A DNA stretch of 64,000 bases from Aselliscus stoliczkanus (Eukaryota > Chordata > Mammalia > Chiroptera > Hipposideridae): NCBI GenBank assembly GCA_033961575.1, contig CM066740.1:63247213-63311212 (forward strand), read 5' to 3'. Below the pieces are notes generated by a model. The model did no database searches and had not been told where the DNA came from. It worked only from the letters and a program-made list of their open reading frames with translations. This document shows, one piece after another, positions 9,801-22,293 of the stretch. A program made the translations under genes and the position numbers. Within the stretch, counting starts at the first letter, position 1, and every line of letters begins with the position of its first letter.

Positions 9801-12167
9801 ACACTATTTCCCTAGTAACTTCCATCTCTCTCCCCACATCCCTTCTCTGTCTACCCTATTCATGTCTGTATATCTCTCATAAGTCTCTCATTGCCTTCTA
9901 AGAAATTGACTTGAAAGTCTTCTCTGTGTGAGGTCAGGAGGAATGTCCTTTTCACAACATGAACACGGACATCTGTGCATCTACACAGGACAAAGAAAAC
10001 TGGAGGGGACTTTTACCCTCATTGTACCTTTTGACAGATATTCATAATGCACTGAACTCAACAAAGTTCTGCTAGAGAGTCATTCCATTTAAAGGCAGTT
10101 CAAATTTCCACATCAATCAAAACCCAGTTGTTTCCACAGATTCATAGATATTTAAAGCTGAAGGGAACCTTAAAGAAATAGAGTCCTGTTTGAAGCAGAA
10201 ATTGATGGCCATGGCTGTCAGGTGACTGGACCAAGGCTACCCTCCCATTTGATGGGAGACCCAGGATTGGATTTCAGGCTTAGGAACTGCCCTGGGTTCT
10301 TCCCCTACCAGCACACATCTTCAGTCAGGCAGTCTACATGCCATAGCCAAAGCTGAAGGCAGCTAGTCTTGTATCTGAACTGGAACACCATCTTGCTCTC
10401 AAGAGGTCCTGCAGGTCTGTTGTTGAATGAATGATGGTGTTTCTCTCGGACTATCCCAAAGTGCTTGTCGTTCCCGTGCATCATCGGTTTGATTCATTCC
10501 GCATCAAAATTATCACTCTGGGCTTCCATTTCCTCTAGGACTCACTCCTTTTATCCCTTACGGAAGGACAGGTCTTGCCTGGAGCAGAACTTTACCTGCT
10601 CACTTAGATTTGGAGCACAACAGGAATTAGAGACTTGATTTAAAAACAAAAACAAACAAAAAGCCAGAGGCGCAGGTGCCATTTAGTTTCTTAGAATGGG
10701 ATGCCTCAGATGAGGTCGAGCCACTGCTCCAGGAACTGGTTTTTTTGTCCTGTAATCTATGGAACAAGTTATCCTTCTGGCAAGAATCATTAAGCAGACG
10801 TCCAGATCAAAGGCATAAATGTACTTCAGTGATGTATCTCTGTCATATTAGATGCTTTATAAGGAGTCAACAGTTTATTTTACTAGGTTTTTATAAATGA
10901 CATTAAATACCTTTGTGCAACATTGACTTATGATGCTACAATTTCAGAAACATAAGTTGACAAAAATCTAGCAGCAGGCGTCAGGAAAAGCAATCTGTCT
11001 TGTTGTGTTTTGATAATACTGGACTAATACAGTAAATCTCACAAGCTTTCCTCTTGTTAAATGTATCTGATGGCAATATTTTAAAACATTGTATATGTAC
11101 ACAGGATTTAAAAAATGGGGTTATTTTTTTTGTCTCAAAACCTGGACATTTTATTTCTGAATAAGGAATTTTTAAGAAGGAAACTTTAAGCACATTTAGG
11201 ATTTCGTAAGCATTGATGCTTGCATATTGTTTCTATGGGAAAATATCTTTTAGGACTCTTGGAGGAAATTGTGATTGTGTTGAATATATAGAACATATAA
11301 GTATCAACACACAAGGTGTTTATAGAAGGTTTGCGTGTTGCCTGCCCAATATCCAGTTAACTTCTCTGCCAACAGAATCTTCATTATCCAGGTAATAGCA
11401 ACAATTCTGTGATCTCAGAGATAAGTCATGGTTGGTTTAGATTGCCATGATGATGTTAGTCTCCTTTGGGAGTGATTGGTTTATGGTAGACATGTGACTC
11501 AGTTCTGGCCAATGAGATCTAAGTGGAAATCTGCTGGGCAGGACTTCAAGAAAAGCATTATCTTCCTTATGAAAAGAGACAGAGGCACATGGGGTGGCCC
11601 TTTGCCCATTTCATCCTGATTAGAATATGATACGTAGAGAAGTTATCTTGTGACCATGAGGTAACATGCATGATGGGGTTTCCATTTGTGAGAGCAAATA
11701 CAGATGCTGCTTTTGCCATATGGAGCTGCAAAAACAATTTCAGTAGCTGTTCATCTCTAGACTTTTCCTTATGTGACATATGTACCCTTATTTTTAAGCC
11801 ACAGGTATTCGGATTTTTAGTTACCTGTAGAAGAAGCATTTCTAAGTGATACAGTAACTAACACTCGTCCCTGTCGGTTGCACATCAGCTTATTTAGAAA
11901 CCTGAGCTCAATGTCTAACCTCAATGGAGCTTTCCAACACTACTAGACTTTATTCCAGAATATGCTGCCTAACCTGTATCAGAAAATGTTTGCTTTACAT
12001 TAACATTTAGTTTTAACAAAAAATAAATAGGATTATAAATTGACTATGAAAGAAACAAGTATGTTCTGTGATTGACAGCATCTAAGGAGACTCCCAGGGA
12101 TGCCCCGCCCGCATTCCTGGTACTCATGTCCTGTATAATGCCCTCCCCTTGGGTGAGTGCTGGACTT

Positions 12168-12181
12168 AGTGATTTGCTTTT
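12168..12181. repeat. Target-site duplication, 3' side of RPL6 pseudogene
   Basis: AGTGATTTGCTTTT, identical to 13014-13027. It directly abuts the T-rich run that represents the pseudogene's A tail on the minus strand. Confidence 0.9.
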
Positions 12182-13013
12182 GTTTTTAAAAAACAGATCA
12201 GGCATTTCATTAGGTTATCGTAATAAATTTAGAACTCCAGTTTGTGAGGATAAACCCACTTGTGAGAGCAAACAGAGTGGCGGCGGCCCTGGAGCTGAGG
12301 AACAGCTGTGATTTTTGGCAGAATTTGTGAGTCCACGGCTTTGTGATCAACCTTGCGCTGCTGTGTAATCTCGTGTTTCTCTTTCTCTGCTTGGAAGGCC
12401 TCACCCTCCTGGTGTCTGGGCTTATGCAGCTTCTTCTGAAGCATCAGTGGGATGTCTGGGGGTTTTCACACCATTGATACCAATTTTGGTGCACATGGTG
12501 ATGACAAACTTCTGGTGTGTTCTACGCAGAGGTCCAGGCACAGCTGCTTCCGGAACACCACCCTCTTGCCTCTGTGGCGCCCAGTGAGGATGATGAGGAT
12601 GGTCCGGGGAGTGATGCTGGCTCCATGTTGTCTCACCTGTTGACTGAAGCGTTCTTGTGGCTCAGCAGCTTTCCAGGCACATCTTCAGTGGGATAGTACC
12701 TAGGTCTTTTGCGAAGTTTAACCACTCGGGTACCACCTTTCTTGGGGTACTGGTTTTGTGACAGTAACAAGAACCTTCTCCTTTTTCTTTTCAATCCTGG
12801 CTTTAGCTGCTGAATACTTCCTCTTATACATGGCCTTTCGGGACAACATAGTGGATTGGGAATATCTGCCAACTCCTCTGACAGGACAGGGTTTGGCTGC
12901 AGTGTTTTGGCCTGAAGGTTCCCCTTCTTAAACTTGTCACCAGCGTCAGGTTTCTTCTCCTTAGTGTCTGGCTTCTCAGATTTTTCACCCTCCATCTTGC
13001 AAGATGGGGAAGC
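12182..13013 (-). pseudogene. RPL6: Processed pseudogene of ribosomal protein L6
   Basis: Minus-strand translation gives RPL6 protein in pieces. The N-terminus includes [13 protein letters not shown] and [20 protein letters not shown], and the C-terminus includes [31 protein letters not shown] and YPHKLEF. No introns interrupt it. The original ATG is at 12995, preceded by the parent-like leader CCCATCTTGCAAG. The coding remnant (12229-12995) is about 100 bp shorter than a full RPL6 reading frame. It has internal deletions and frame changes, for example loss of a segment after the VVFRKQL-like stretch, so no intact product is possible. A 14-bp direct repeat flanks it and an A tail is at the 3' end. 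These are the marks of LINE-1-mediated retroposition into CAV1 intron 2. Confidence 0.95.
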
Positions 13014-13027
13014 AGTGATTTGCTTTT
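13014..13027. repeat. Target-site duplication, 5' side of RPL6 pseudogene
   Basis: AGTGATTTGCTTTT, a perfect 14-bp match to 12168-12181. On the minus strand the site reads AAAAGCAAATCACT. Confidence 0.9.
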
Positions 13028-13139
13028 AAATAATAAAACATGGCAAAAGTGATGCGGTGTCCCTTTCAAGATCAAGTAATAAAAATCTATGTATCCATCT
13101 TGCTTCTTTTCTTGCTCTTTTGCTTGCTTTCTTTACTGA

Positions 13140-13475
13140 AAGCCAGCTGCCATGTTGTGAGTTGTCCATGGAGAACTGAGGGAGGACTCTGGCCAACAAC
13201 CATTGAGAAACTGAGGCCCTCAGTTCAACAGCATGGCAGGAACATAATCTTGCCATTGACCATGTGAGTGAGCTTGTAAGCGTGTCCTCTCCCACTTGGC
13301 CCTTGAGAATCTCAAGGCTGGATTGCAACCTGTGAGGATCCCTGGGCCAGAACCACTCAGCTAAGTCACACTCGGGCTCCTGACACACTGTAAGATGATA
13401 AATGTTTATTGTTTTAAGCCACTAAATTTTGGAGTAATTTGTATGCAGCTATAGAAAACTAGTATAATTACAAAA
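13140..13475 (+). mobile_element. LTR-like old interspersed repeat
   Basis: The 3' end GATAAATGTTTATTGTTTTAAGCCACTAAATTTTGGAGTAATTTG resembles the terminal part of MaLR/ERVL LTRs, which end in a TTGTTTTAAGCCACTAAGTTT-like block. The exact family and the 5' boundary are uncertain. Confidence 0.5.
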
Positions 13476-14895
13476 CAACTGCCTTTATTTTGATTACCAT
13501 TTCTTATTCTCTATTTTATTGTTCTTTTCTACTGATTAATTCAATACTTACAGAAAAATGTATACAATGAATATGCATAAATACCCAAGAATTTCATCCT
13601 GGGGCAAAGTCCAGAAACATATGAGAAGGAAATATAGCATATTTGACTTTGTACAATTCAGGTCAGACAGAATATTAGGAAAGTTTGAGGGTATTAACAC
13701 TGCAGTCAGCTCTCACACACCTGAAGTGGCTTGGTTTTATGTGGAGAGGAGCACCGAAGAGTAAGACCCACCTCCATCTGGAAAACCCATCACTGAATCT
13801 GCACTTGTGAGTACAATATGCTAGCACAGGGCCCTCAGTTCCCAGGGGTTCTCAGCAGGGGCAGTGTGGCAAAGGGATGAGCTGTGGGGATGGGCGTGGG
13901 GCTGCTCTGAACACGAAGATGCACAGGCCGCAGTTCAGACTCAGATCAGACTCTCTGGGGCAGTGTCTGGGGAATCTGTCATTTTAAGAAGATTTCTCCT
14001 TTACTTCTCATACAAAAGACTAGAGTATGCTACGCCCCTTTGGATTTATTGACAGCTCCTTTTTGTCTGCCCTGCACATCCCCGCCATGCCTCCAGCCCT
14101 GCTTCACTTCCTGCTTCTTTCTGGAAACTCCTCAGGGCTGGATGGCATCTGGAAGTTGGTGGATAATGAATGGAAATTCTCTTTGAAAAGCTTTTCCAAA
14201 TTTGAGCTTATAAATATGTATTAGTGACCAAGGATAAATGACTTATTTATTATGGAAAACACAAAAACAGGCAACAGAAATCCTGATTTATATTACGATT
14301 CTAAACCCAGTATAAACAAATGCATGTTTAAAAGAAAATCAAATGTGCACTTCTAAAATCCTAATGTAGGGACCAAACCCAGTCACACAGAAAGACAATT
14401 TAGACAAATTTCAAACTCCCTTCCCTGTTCTCACACATATTTCCAACATGTTGAGCGACCTTTGAAATCAATGGAATAAATGTTGTGTGTGAGCATGTGG
14501 GTGTAGAGACAGTTGAGAACTAGCACAATAAATGTTTCCAGAACACAGGAACTTTGCTCTAATGCCCATGTGTTCACTGGGCCAAACTGATCCCGCTGGG
14601 GAAAGGCTGCAGCGTCCTTCCAGCCCCGACTGAAAATAAGCAGCCTGGGTTGGGGTGTTAATGCCTGGATTTCGTGGGTTCCCAGAGGGTCCCCATGGCC
14701 CCAGGAACCCTGCTGGGGACACTGACTGTTCTTGGGCTTCCTGGGGTGGCAGGTACTAGGGAGCTTGCTTTGCACAAGAGCACAGGGTTGTCTAATGGGG
14801 AGGGGGAAGGGCTGCATTACTGACCAGGGTTTCAGTCTGCAGAGGGGAAAAGTGGGTGTTCACTTAGCTCTGTAAGCAAGAGAGGAGGGTTGGGG

Positions 14896-15338
14896 GCCGG
14901 CCCAGTGGCGCATTGCTTAACAGCTGGCTTGGGATGCCAGCGGCCCGGGTTAGGATCCCACATATGAGGGCCAGTGACACTGTCCTCTACAGCTAACAAC
15001 AGCTCCACCTGGAGCTGGGCTGTGCGAGCCCCGTGACGGTGTAGGCCGCAGCCCCTGCTGCAGTGGGCTGCCATAGGCTACAGTGAGTGGCCGGCAGCCA
15101 GCGTGAGCGGCTGGCAGTGGTGTGAGCTGCCAATAGCCGCGGTGAGCGACCATCCAGAGTTCGGCGACTGATCTGCCTCATCCGGGAAGAGCACAATGAT
15201 GATACCAACATGGGCCAGTGATGAAACGTCCTCCGCAACTAGACTGAACAACAAAAAACAACAACTTGTCTGTTCTCCTTCCCTGATTCCCCTTCCCCAA
15301 TTCCCCCATAAAGTCTTTAAAAAGAAAAAAAAAAAAAC
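14896..15338 (+). mobile_element. Full-length SINE with long internal body
   Basis: A tRNA-related head (GGCCGGCCCAGTGGCGCA, GGCCCGGGTTAGGATCCCAC) reaches GGGCCAGTGACACTG. A roughly 300-bp GC-rich body follows, containing imperfect repeats of the type GTGAGTGGCCGGCAGCC / GTGAGCGGCTGGCAG / GTGAGCGACCA. The tail is CGCAACTAGACTGAACAACA, TTCCCCAATTCCCCC, AATAAAGT-like and poly(A). Target-site duplications AGAGAGGAGGGTTGGGG lie at 14879-14895 and 15339-15355, perfect over 17 bp. The same body recurs at 22294-22715 and 52592-53017. Confidence 0.93.
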
Positions 15339-15765
15339 AGAGAGGAGGGTTGGGGTGTGGGGAAGAAGTGCGGAGGGCTCTGCGTCCCTGGCCTGGGCCT
15401 CCACCTATAGGACCTTTGAACCTCTCCCTTCCGGCTGACCCCCCTTCGTTGCTTTCCAGACATTACAGAGGTCTCAGCATAATGGTATTTTACATTTATC
15501 ATGACCTATTTCACTCGTCTGCTTCTCTTCAAAACTTGTGAAGTTCTAGGTTATCTTCATAATAAGAATGGCAAATATCTTTTATTTCCCCCACTAAGGA
15601 AAGGTCACATAACTAATACAAGACTGGACCAAACCAGAGCTTAGGGCAGGTCTGTGCTTGTTGCATGCATCTTGGTATCCTCCACGGTACTTAGCAGTAC
15701 TATGCACACATTAATTAGCAAATAAATATTTCTTTGATATGTATAATATCAGTTAATACAGTTCA

Positions 15766-15821
15766 TTTCCTGATAGCAGAAGTTGTTTCCTACCATTCAA
15801 TTAAGTCAAACAAGGGTTACT
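15766..15821. repeat. 56-bp repeat, copy 1
   Basis: Begins TTTCCTGATAGCAGAAG and ends ATTAAGTCAAACAAGGG then TTACT. It matches 19386-19441 at 54 of 56 positions in the same orientation. It does not look like any repeat family I recognise. Confidence 0.9.
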
Positions 15822-16366
15822 TGTTTGGTTAAAGGTGCTATAAGTGTTCACTGAAAAGATGTAGGCATATATTAATATATAACATGTCACTAAACATCAT
15901 ATCCCCTATGAATTCTTTGCCTGGTATCACAAGCATATTTTAATTAATTATTTTTGGTATCCCATTTTAATTAAATGATCTTCTTGTTCACCATAGCTCT
16001 ATAATATCACAACCATTCTGACCAAAATGAAGTGGGGAGTTGGTTTTATTTAAGTGACTTGGGCAACATGGAAAGTGCACAGAAGAGAAGGAAACTCAAA
16101 TCAGAAGACTTCACCTTTAAGGAAACTAGTTTAGAAAATGCTAGTCAAAGCATGTGTTTGCTTGACTGGGTTTTATCCCAATGACATGAACAACTACAGC
16201 CATGTAGAGCTGGCCGCAAAACAAGAGGCACACAAGAAGGGCCCCCCAAGAGGGAGCAGGGGTGCAGCCTGGCCCAGCCCTGCAGGATCAGCAGAGCACC
16301 CCGATGGGGAAAGAATGGGAGAGGAGAGCACTTTTGCTCTTTAGGGCCTCTAGTCTCCACTTTTCA

Positions 16367-16369
<3 letters not shown>

Positions 16370-16413
<44 letters not shown>
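16370..16413. repeat. (GT)n microsatellite
   Basis: About 22 uninterrupted GT units, the longest pure dinucleotide tract in the intron. Confidence 0.97.
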
Positions 16414-16414
<1 letters not shown>

Positions 16415-17404
16415 TCCAGTGTGGGAAACGAGGCCTAAAGTAATTTGTACTTTGGAATGAGCTGGGCTTACGGTTTTGTTTCCTGGCAGGGTGAGGAGGG
16501 CTATGCAGAGCCAGGCTGAGCATCGTCGCCAACTGTCCTTCCTTTATGTGTTGTTAATGGATGTTGGGCATCAGTGGGGCAGGTGTGTTCTGAGGCAGAC
16601 TTTTTACTGAGGCCTAGGAACAGTGGTAATTTATTACAGGCACTGCATACCTCAGTGGGGCTGCATCACATCCTGCGCTTGTTACTTCCTCCATTTAACA
16701 GACTAGGAGACTGAGCCTCGGGGAGGCTGTGATCAGTAGCCAGATCAAACCAGGACTTTCTCTTGGGTCCACACTCAGACCTCCTGCCATCACACCATTC
16801 TCTTTAATCTCACACCGAAGTCATCATTCTGTTTATGCAGCCCTGTTCATTCACAGTCACGTAGGGATTCCTGAACCACGCTCTGCTTGCTTTCCCTTGC
16901 TGCACCCATGCTTCTTATCCCAACTAATAGAAAATGCCTCTCCTGACTCAGCAAATAGCCATTTCCACCAGGAAAGGGTGTGTGATCCTAGAGGATGCAG
17001 CTGGCCTCCTGCGGTCAAGTCTCCATGTTCCCTATTATTCTCACTCCCCAGCCGTGGAACTCTGCTCTGGCCGGGACCCTGGGGTCATTTGACTGACCAG
17101 GGTTCCCACTGCCTCCTCATCTCTCCCGGGCTTTTGCTGGTTTACCTTTTCCTTATTCCATCCATTTAGTAGTTCTCTTGAGTATATTAATTCAAACATT
17201 ATTATATTCAAGACTTTTCTGGGGATGTTTGTTAAAATATTCTATATCATGTTTCTAAAGGTCCCGATACCTGTATCTCCTCCCCCTTCTGATGCAGGTG
17301 TTTTGGGGAGAGCACTCTGAGACACAGAAGCTGCCTTAGGCTTCATTCTCTGTTAGGCAACAGGCCCTGATGGGCATGATAGCAGGTTAGTCACTGGGTT
17401 GCTC

Positions 17405-17610
17405 CCGACTTTTGAAAAGCAATATGGTGACCTGGTTGATAGTATGGGGCTAGGTTTGAATCACAGCTCTGCTGTGTTACCTTCCATATGCTACTAAACT
17501 TCTCTGTGCCTAGTTTCTAATCTCTAAATGTGGGTCTACTAGTACATGCCTCAGGATTGTTCTGCGTATTAAATAACTTACGCGAAATGTTTAGGGCAGT
17601 GCCAATGGTC
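17405..17610 (+). repeat. MIR SINE
   Basis: Forward MIR pattern: ATAGTATGGGGCTAGGTTTGAATC, then CTCTGCTGTGTTACC, then TTCTCTGTGCCTAGTTTC and TTAAATAACTTACGCGAAATG. Moderate divergence, typical of this mammal-wide family. Confidence 0.75.
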
Positions 17611-18139
17611 AGTGCTACATCAGGAGCTTCTGGTCCAGATACCCCAACCAGAAGTGGGAAAAATGTCAGAGATTTCAGTAAATGTTGGGAGGACAGAGGA
17701 TACGTTCTGGAAAAGGAGAACCTCCTGTATTCCGGAAATTGTTTCATTCAGGTGGCAGCTTATTTTGCATTCTGCCGTTAATCATGCGAGAACGGATGAG
17801 CTCATCTCTAGCAAGTGCATCAGCCTTCCAGAGTTTACCACAAACAGGAGGCACACAGCCACCACATATGTCCTGGGGGAGGAGATGCTGCAGCTGACTG
17901 AGCACCTGGTTATGTTAGAAATGGCACCAACATCAATTGCATGGGACTCTCTTAGCTTTAAACTGATTCCATTTTGCTTTCTCTCTTCCCTTTCATTTGA
18001 AAGTAACCACTAGGTTTCTCTATCTTTTGTTTGTCTTAGAAAGCAGTATGAATTATCCCAGGGTTTATATTATACTTTGAAAATTTAAGCTAAAATTTCC
18101 CATTTGGATAACAAAGATATACATTCCTAGTTCGCATCT

Positions 18140-18510
18140 TATTGTGCATTCAACTGAGTCCCCCTCAAAAAGACCTCAGAATGTGACCTTTTTTGGAGAC
18201 AGGGTCTTGCAGATGTAATTAGGATGAGGTCACACTGCAGTAGGGTGGCCCCTCATCCAATGGGGCTGGTGTCCTTAGAGGAGGATGCAATGTGAAGACA
18301 CAAAGGAAGAAGGATATGTGATTGGAATTATGCAACTGCAAGCCAGCAATGCCAAAGATTGCTAGCAAACCACCAGGAACTAGGAAGAGACATGGAAGGA
18401 TTCCCCTATGGGTTTCAGAGGGAGCATGGCCCTGTTGACACATTGATTTTGGACGTTTAGCCTCCAGAACTGTGACTATTAAATTTCTGTTGCTTTAAGC
18501 CACCCACTTT
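18140..18510 (+). mobile_element. LTR-like (MaLR/ERVL-type) old repeat
   Basis: It runs from an AACTGAGTCCCCCTCAAAAAG start through CAGAATGTGACCTTTTTTGG, TCTTGCAGATGTAATTAGG and AGCCTCCAGAACTGTGACTA to AATTTCTGTTGCTTTAAGCC. This order is typical of mammalian LTR-type repeats ending in a TTCTGTTGTTTTAAGCCACC block. I am not sure of the subfamily. Confidence 0.6.
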
Positions 18511-19385
18511 GAGATCCTTTTTAAGGCAATCCTGGGAAATGTATACGTACACGTCCCTTTGAAATCACTGGAAACAATCCTCAATGATGAGATGATATCA
18601 GGACCCAGAGTATTTTCATACCTTCTCGAGTAGGCTGCCCACCCTTCTAATAGGGATCCCAGGAGGGAGCATAAAACCAGATTTGGCACACTTGAGACCA
18701 GCTGGACATGAGCCTTCTTCAGGAACCTGGCACCACCTCTCCTGTCCACATGGCCACGCATTTTCATTATTACACACAGCACCCAGTTGCAGATGGCTCA
18801 GCACAAAGCAGTCTGCATATCTTTTGATCCCTTTTTTTTAATATTCAGGCTTCTGGTATCAATTTGGTGGCACTTGTTGATGTTGAGTGTCACCATACAA
18901 GTGACATGAAACAATGAACAGTATAAAACTAGGCCACACAAGGGCTGGTGTCTTAAGTATCGAACTTGAACAGCGAGGAGCAGTACTTTGGGGACACTTA
19001 TGTGTATATTGCCATCCTTGAGGAAAAATACCGACAGCCCCCCAAAGTGTTGAGAGATCTCTTCCCAAAAAGAAAAGCCCTGCACTGTTTAATGTATGGA
19101 AATCTTATTTTATCCAAACACACAATTATAAGGATTCATCCAGAGGACTTACTCACAAAAGTCTATGTTTACCCTTGGGCATTTGTTATTCTTTAAACTT
19201 CTGGGTGTGTTATGGGACAAATATGAATGATTACCACACTAAAGAAAAGAAAAGCTCTTTCCATTGTATGAAGACACAAGAAACAGAAACATCTTTACCA
19301 TTCTCAGGCTATCCAATGGTCTGCATAGACGTTTGTTTGAACCAGAGCTTTTTAAACACTATTAACTTCTCAGTTTTTACAGTTC

Positions 19386-19441
19386 TTTCCTGATAGCAGA
19401 GGTTGCTTCCTACCATTCAATTAAGTCAAACAAGGGTTACT
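19386..19441. repeat. 56-bp repeat, copy 2
   Basis: Second copy of the segment at 15766-15821, with two transition differences. Flanks outside the pair differ, apart from a few preceding bases (ACAGTTC). Confidence 0.9.
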
Positions 19442-19943
19442 AGTAGCTCTCGTCTTACTTCACTGCTGGATTATTTTTCCCTCCAGTGTTTTGAGTCTGT
19501 TTATTAAACAGATAGAAAATGAATGAAGTAAATTTCTGCAGGTTCGAACATTGCTTGGCAAGTAAGAAAAAGGATCTTCACCAAGGTTCTTGCAAAATCT
19601 AAGCAAGGATAATCACAGCCCATTATGTGTCCTCCAACCTCTACCACAGGGCTTCTTTATCTGGGCACAATGGGCATTTTGTTATCAGAGTGAAGGTGAG
19701 TGCTGTCCTGTGCACTGTAGCATCCCTTTCCTCTATGCACTAGATGCCAGTAGCACCCGCTATGTTATCTCCAAACATTGCCAGATGTTCCCTCGGGGTG
19801 TTTATCCCTGGTTGAAAACCACTGCTCCAGAAAATCAAATATGACATAATGAGACAGGACCTTAAATTTAGAAAAATATGTGGCCTAGAATGCTGGCTTA
19901 TTATTCCAGAACATTTTTGTTTGTAGTACTGTGGCCTTGTAAG

Positions 19944-19968
19944 TTCATTCATTCATTCATTCATTCAA
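19944..19968. repeat. (TTCA)n microsatellite
   Basis: About six TTCA units. Confidence 0.95.
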
Positions 19969-20249
19969 TACTTTTTCAGGATGGAATAAATGAAATGAGA
20001 ATACAGAGCCAGCTCAGGGATGACGAGCTGGCTATGCATCATTGAAAAGGGGACAGAGCAAATAAAATAGAGACAGTCTCTGGCTGCTGAAATTCACTCA
20101 GGAATCATTACCAAGGCGGGGCGATCTCCTTCCTGGGGGCACTCCTTTACTCCTTTTAAGGTAATAGAGGAAGTCACTTTCTTGCTACTCCCCAAATCAC
20201 TAACCTCTTAAATTTAGACTGGAGTCTTGAATAATTTCTTCCAAGAAAA

Positions 20250-20580
20250 ATGCCCAAGCCTTTTCCTGCTTCAGGGCCTTCCCACTTGCCATTGGTTTTG
20301 CTTATAACATACCTTCCATCACTCTTCACATGGCTAACTCTTAGTTATTTGTAATGTCTTAACCTAAGTGTTCTTTCTTCAAAGACTTCTTTCTGGCCCC
20401 CACCCCTTTTGTACCTGGACCTTTTTTCTTATCCAGCCTATCACATGCAATTAATGGTGTGATTGTGTGTGTGTGTGCGTGTGTGTGCATGTGTGTGTTG
20501 TCTGCTACTAGTCTATAAAGTCCCCAAAATGTAGTAGGTACTCAGTTAATATTTATTGAATAAATGAATGAATTAGTGAA
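20250..20580 (+). repeat. L2 LINE 3' fragment
   Basis: CCTTTTCCTGCTTCAGGGCCTT, then CTTCAAAGACTTCTTTCTGGCCCC, and the end GTAGGTACTCAGTTAATATTTATTGAATAAATGAATG are the common L2 3' pattern. An imperfect TG tract (about 20464-20500) lies inside it. Confidence 0.7.
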
Positions 20581-22293
20581 TGCTGCCATTTGCTAAGTTA
20601 CATTTCTCCCTTTCTCCTATTTACAAGAGCACCAATGTGATAAAATCCCCTTCAGGAAATAAACTTCTGAATGTGTTATTATCCAGCTGAAAGGTTAGTA
20701 ATTACATTCATTGATTTCATTCATTTATTCTAACCCAGTCATAGTAATTTTGGTAAAAGAGTGAGCAAAAGGTGACATGACAGGAAGACAGGGCAATTCA
20801 GCTTTTGCTTATCATGAAATTTGGGCTCACACCTAGCAATTTGGACATAGCTTAGCTTAGGGAGTTGATGAGTTCTGTAAGAATATTCAGGTGGCCTGGA
20901 ATTCAGACAACTTCATATTCACTTTCAGAATTGTACAGCTGGGGTGCTAAGTGATGGGATTAAATTTATAGGGGAGCCTCAATGCTGAACATGATATGGG
21001 TCAGAGAGACACAAACTCTTTAGAGCTGGGTAATGGGAAAATCTGACTCAAATAGCAGCGTTTCTGCCCTGTCATTCTTAGTCATCTGATCCTACTGCTC
21101 ACAGCTGGCCTGTTAGGAGAACTTAGAAATGTAGTCACTTGAACTAGGTAGGTAAATTTGACAACTGTCGGCACTCAAAAAGTCAGAGCATTTTCTGGTT
21201 TGCTAGGCCTTTTGAAGACCATTGCTCTAACTAAATTTGCAAGTAATTATGTACTTCTCTGTTATATGAACTAAGAGTAATTGGCTAGTTCCAAAAAATT
21301 ACTGAAAGCTTGTAAACAACTTTTTTTTTTTGATCCATTTTGGGACACAGACAGCCACTTTGGAAGTAAGGGCAGTGAAAGGGAAGGCCGCAGAGCTGAG
21401 CCCAGATGGTGAGGGGAAACAAAACCCAGTTCGGGACCTTCTTCAGCACCAAACACTCACTTGTGGTATAGCTGCAGTAAGCATGCCATCCGTGGATAGC
21501 TCAGTATTTCAAAGATGATTGAACTAAGTCCCACAGCCTGAAAATTAAGAGTGAGAATGACAATTGGTAAAGTCTAGGAAGAAGGTCTGCCATTTTTATG
21601 AATACTGTTTAATCAGAATCAAAGATTTTAGAAATGAGAGTGACTTAGAGATCTTTAAGTTCCAGTTGTTGATTGCTCAGGAAGGTACAAGTGACTTTTC
21701 AAGGCCCAAAGTAACACTGAGTATCAGTGCCTGGACACTTCCTCTCGGGCTTAGTTTCCCATTGGTTCAGAGCAGTGACTGGCATCAGTAGAGCACTTCT
21801 CACGGACTTGAGGTCTCTCCTCTGTGCCAGGCCTCTGCCGGCCCTTGGTACAGTGAAGCTTCTTGTGGCCCCTTGGCAACACCGGAACTTCGCTGCACCA
21901 TTAGGACAAAACCCAATGCATGTTGTCCGCTCCATTCCTAGTAGCCTCAGCCAGGTAGCCAAAGAGGGATGGAGATGACATGCTTACATGCTAACCAGCC
22001 AATCTTCCTCTTCAGGAAATAGAAAGAATGAGAAAAGGAAGGGAAAACCAACAGGACTAGATTACATTAAGTGACATGAGATTTATCCCCCATACAACGT
22101 CTATCTTATGCAGTTGCTACAGCAGTTCCAGAAAGAATTTTTTGGTAACAGGAATTTGAGTAACAAATATCATATTCCAATAAAATGCTAAGGACTCCCC
22201 AAAATGAGGACACAGAAAAATAATAATTTCCTTGCTGTGGCCCTTATGGTCCCGAAATTTTTTTCATGGCACAGTTTTACTATTAAGAAATTC

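Noticed and set aside
16729..17169. 146-codon plus-strand frame
   Set aside because: Sequence looks like diverged MIR/L2-type repeat DNA; the protein has no recognisable domain.
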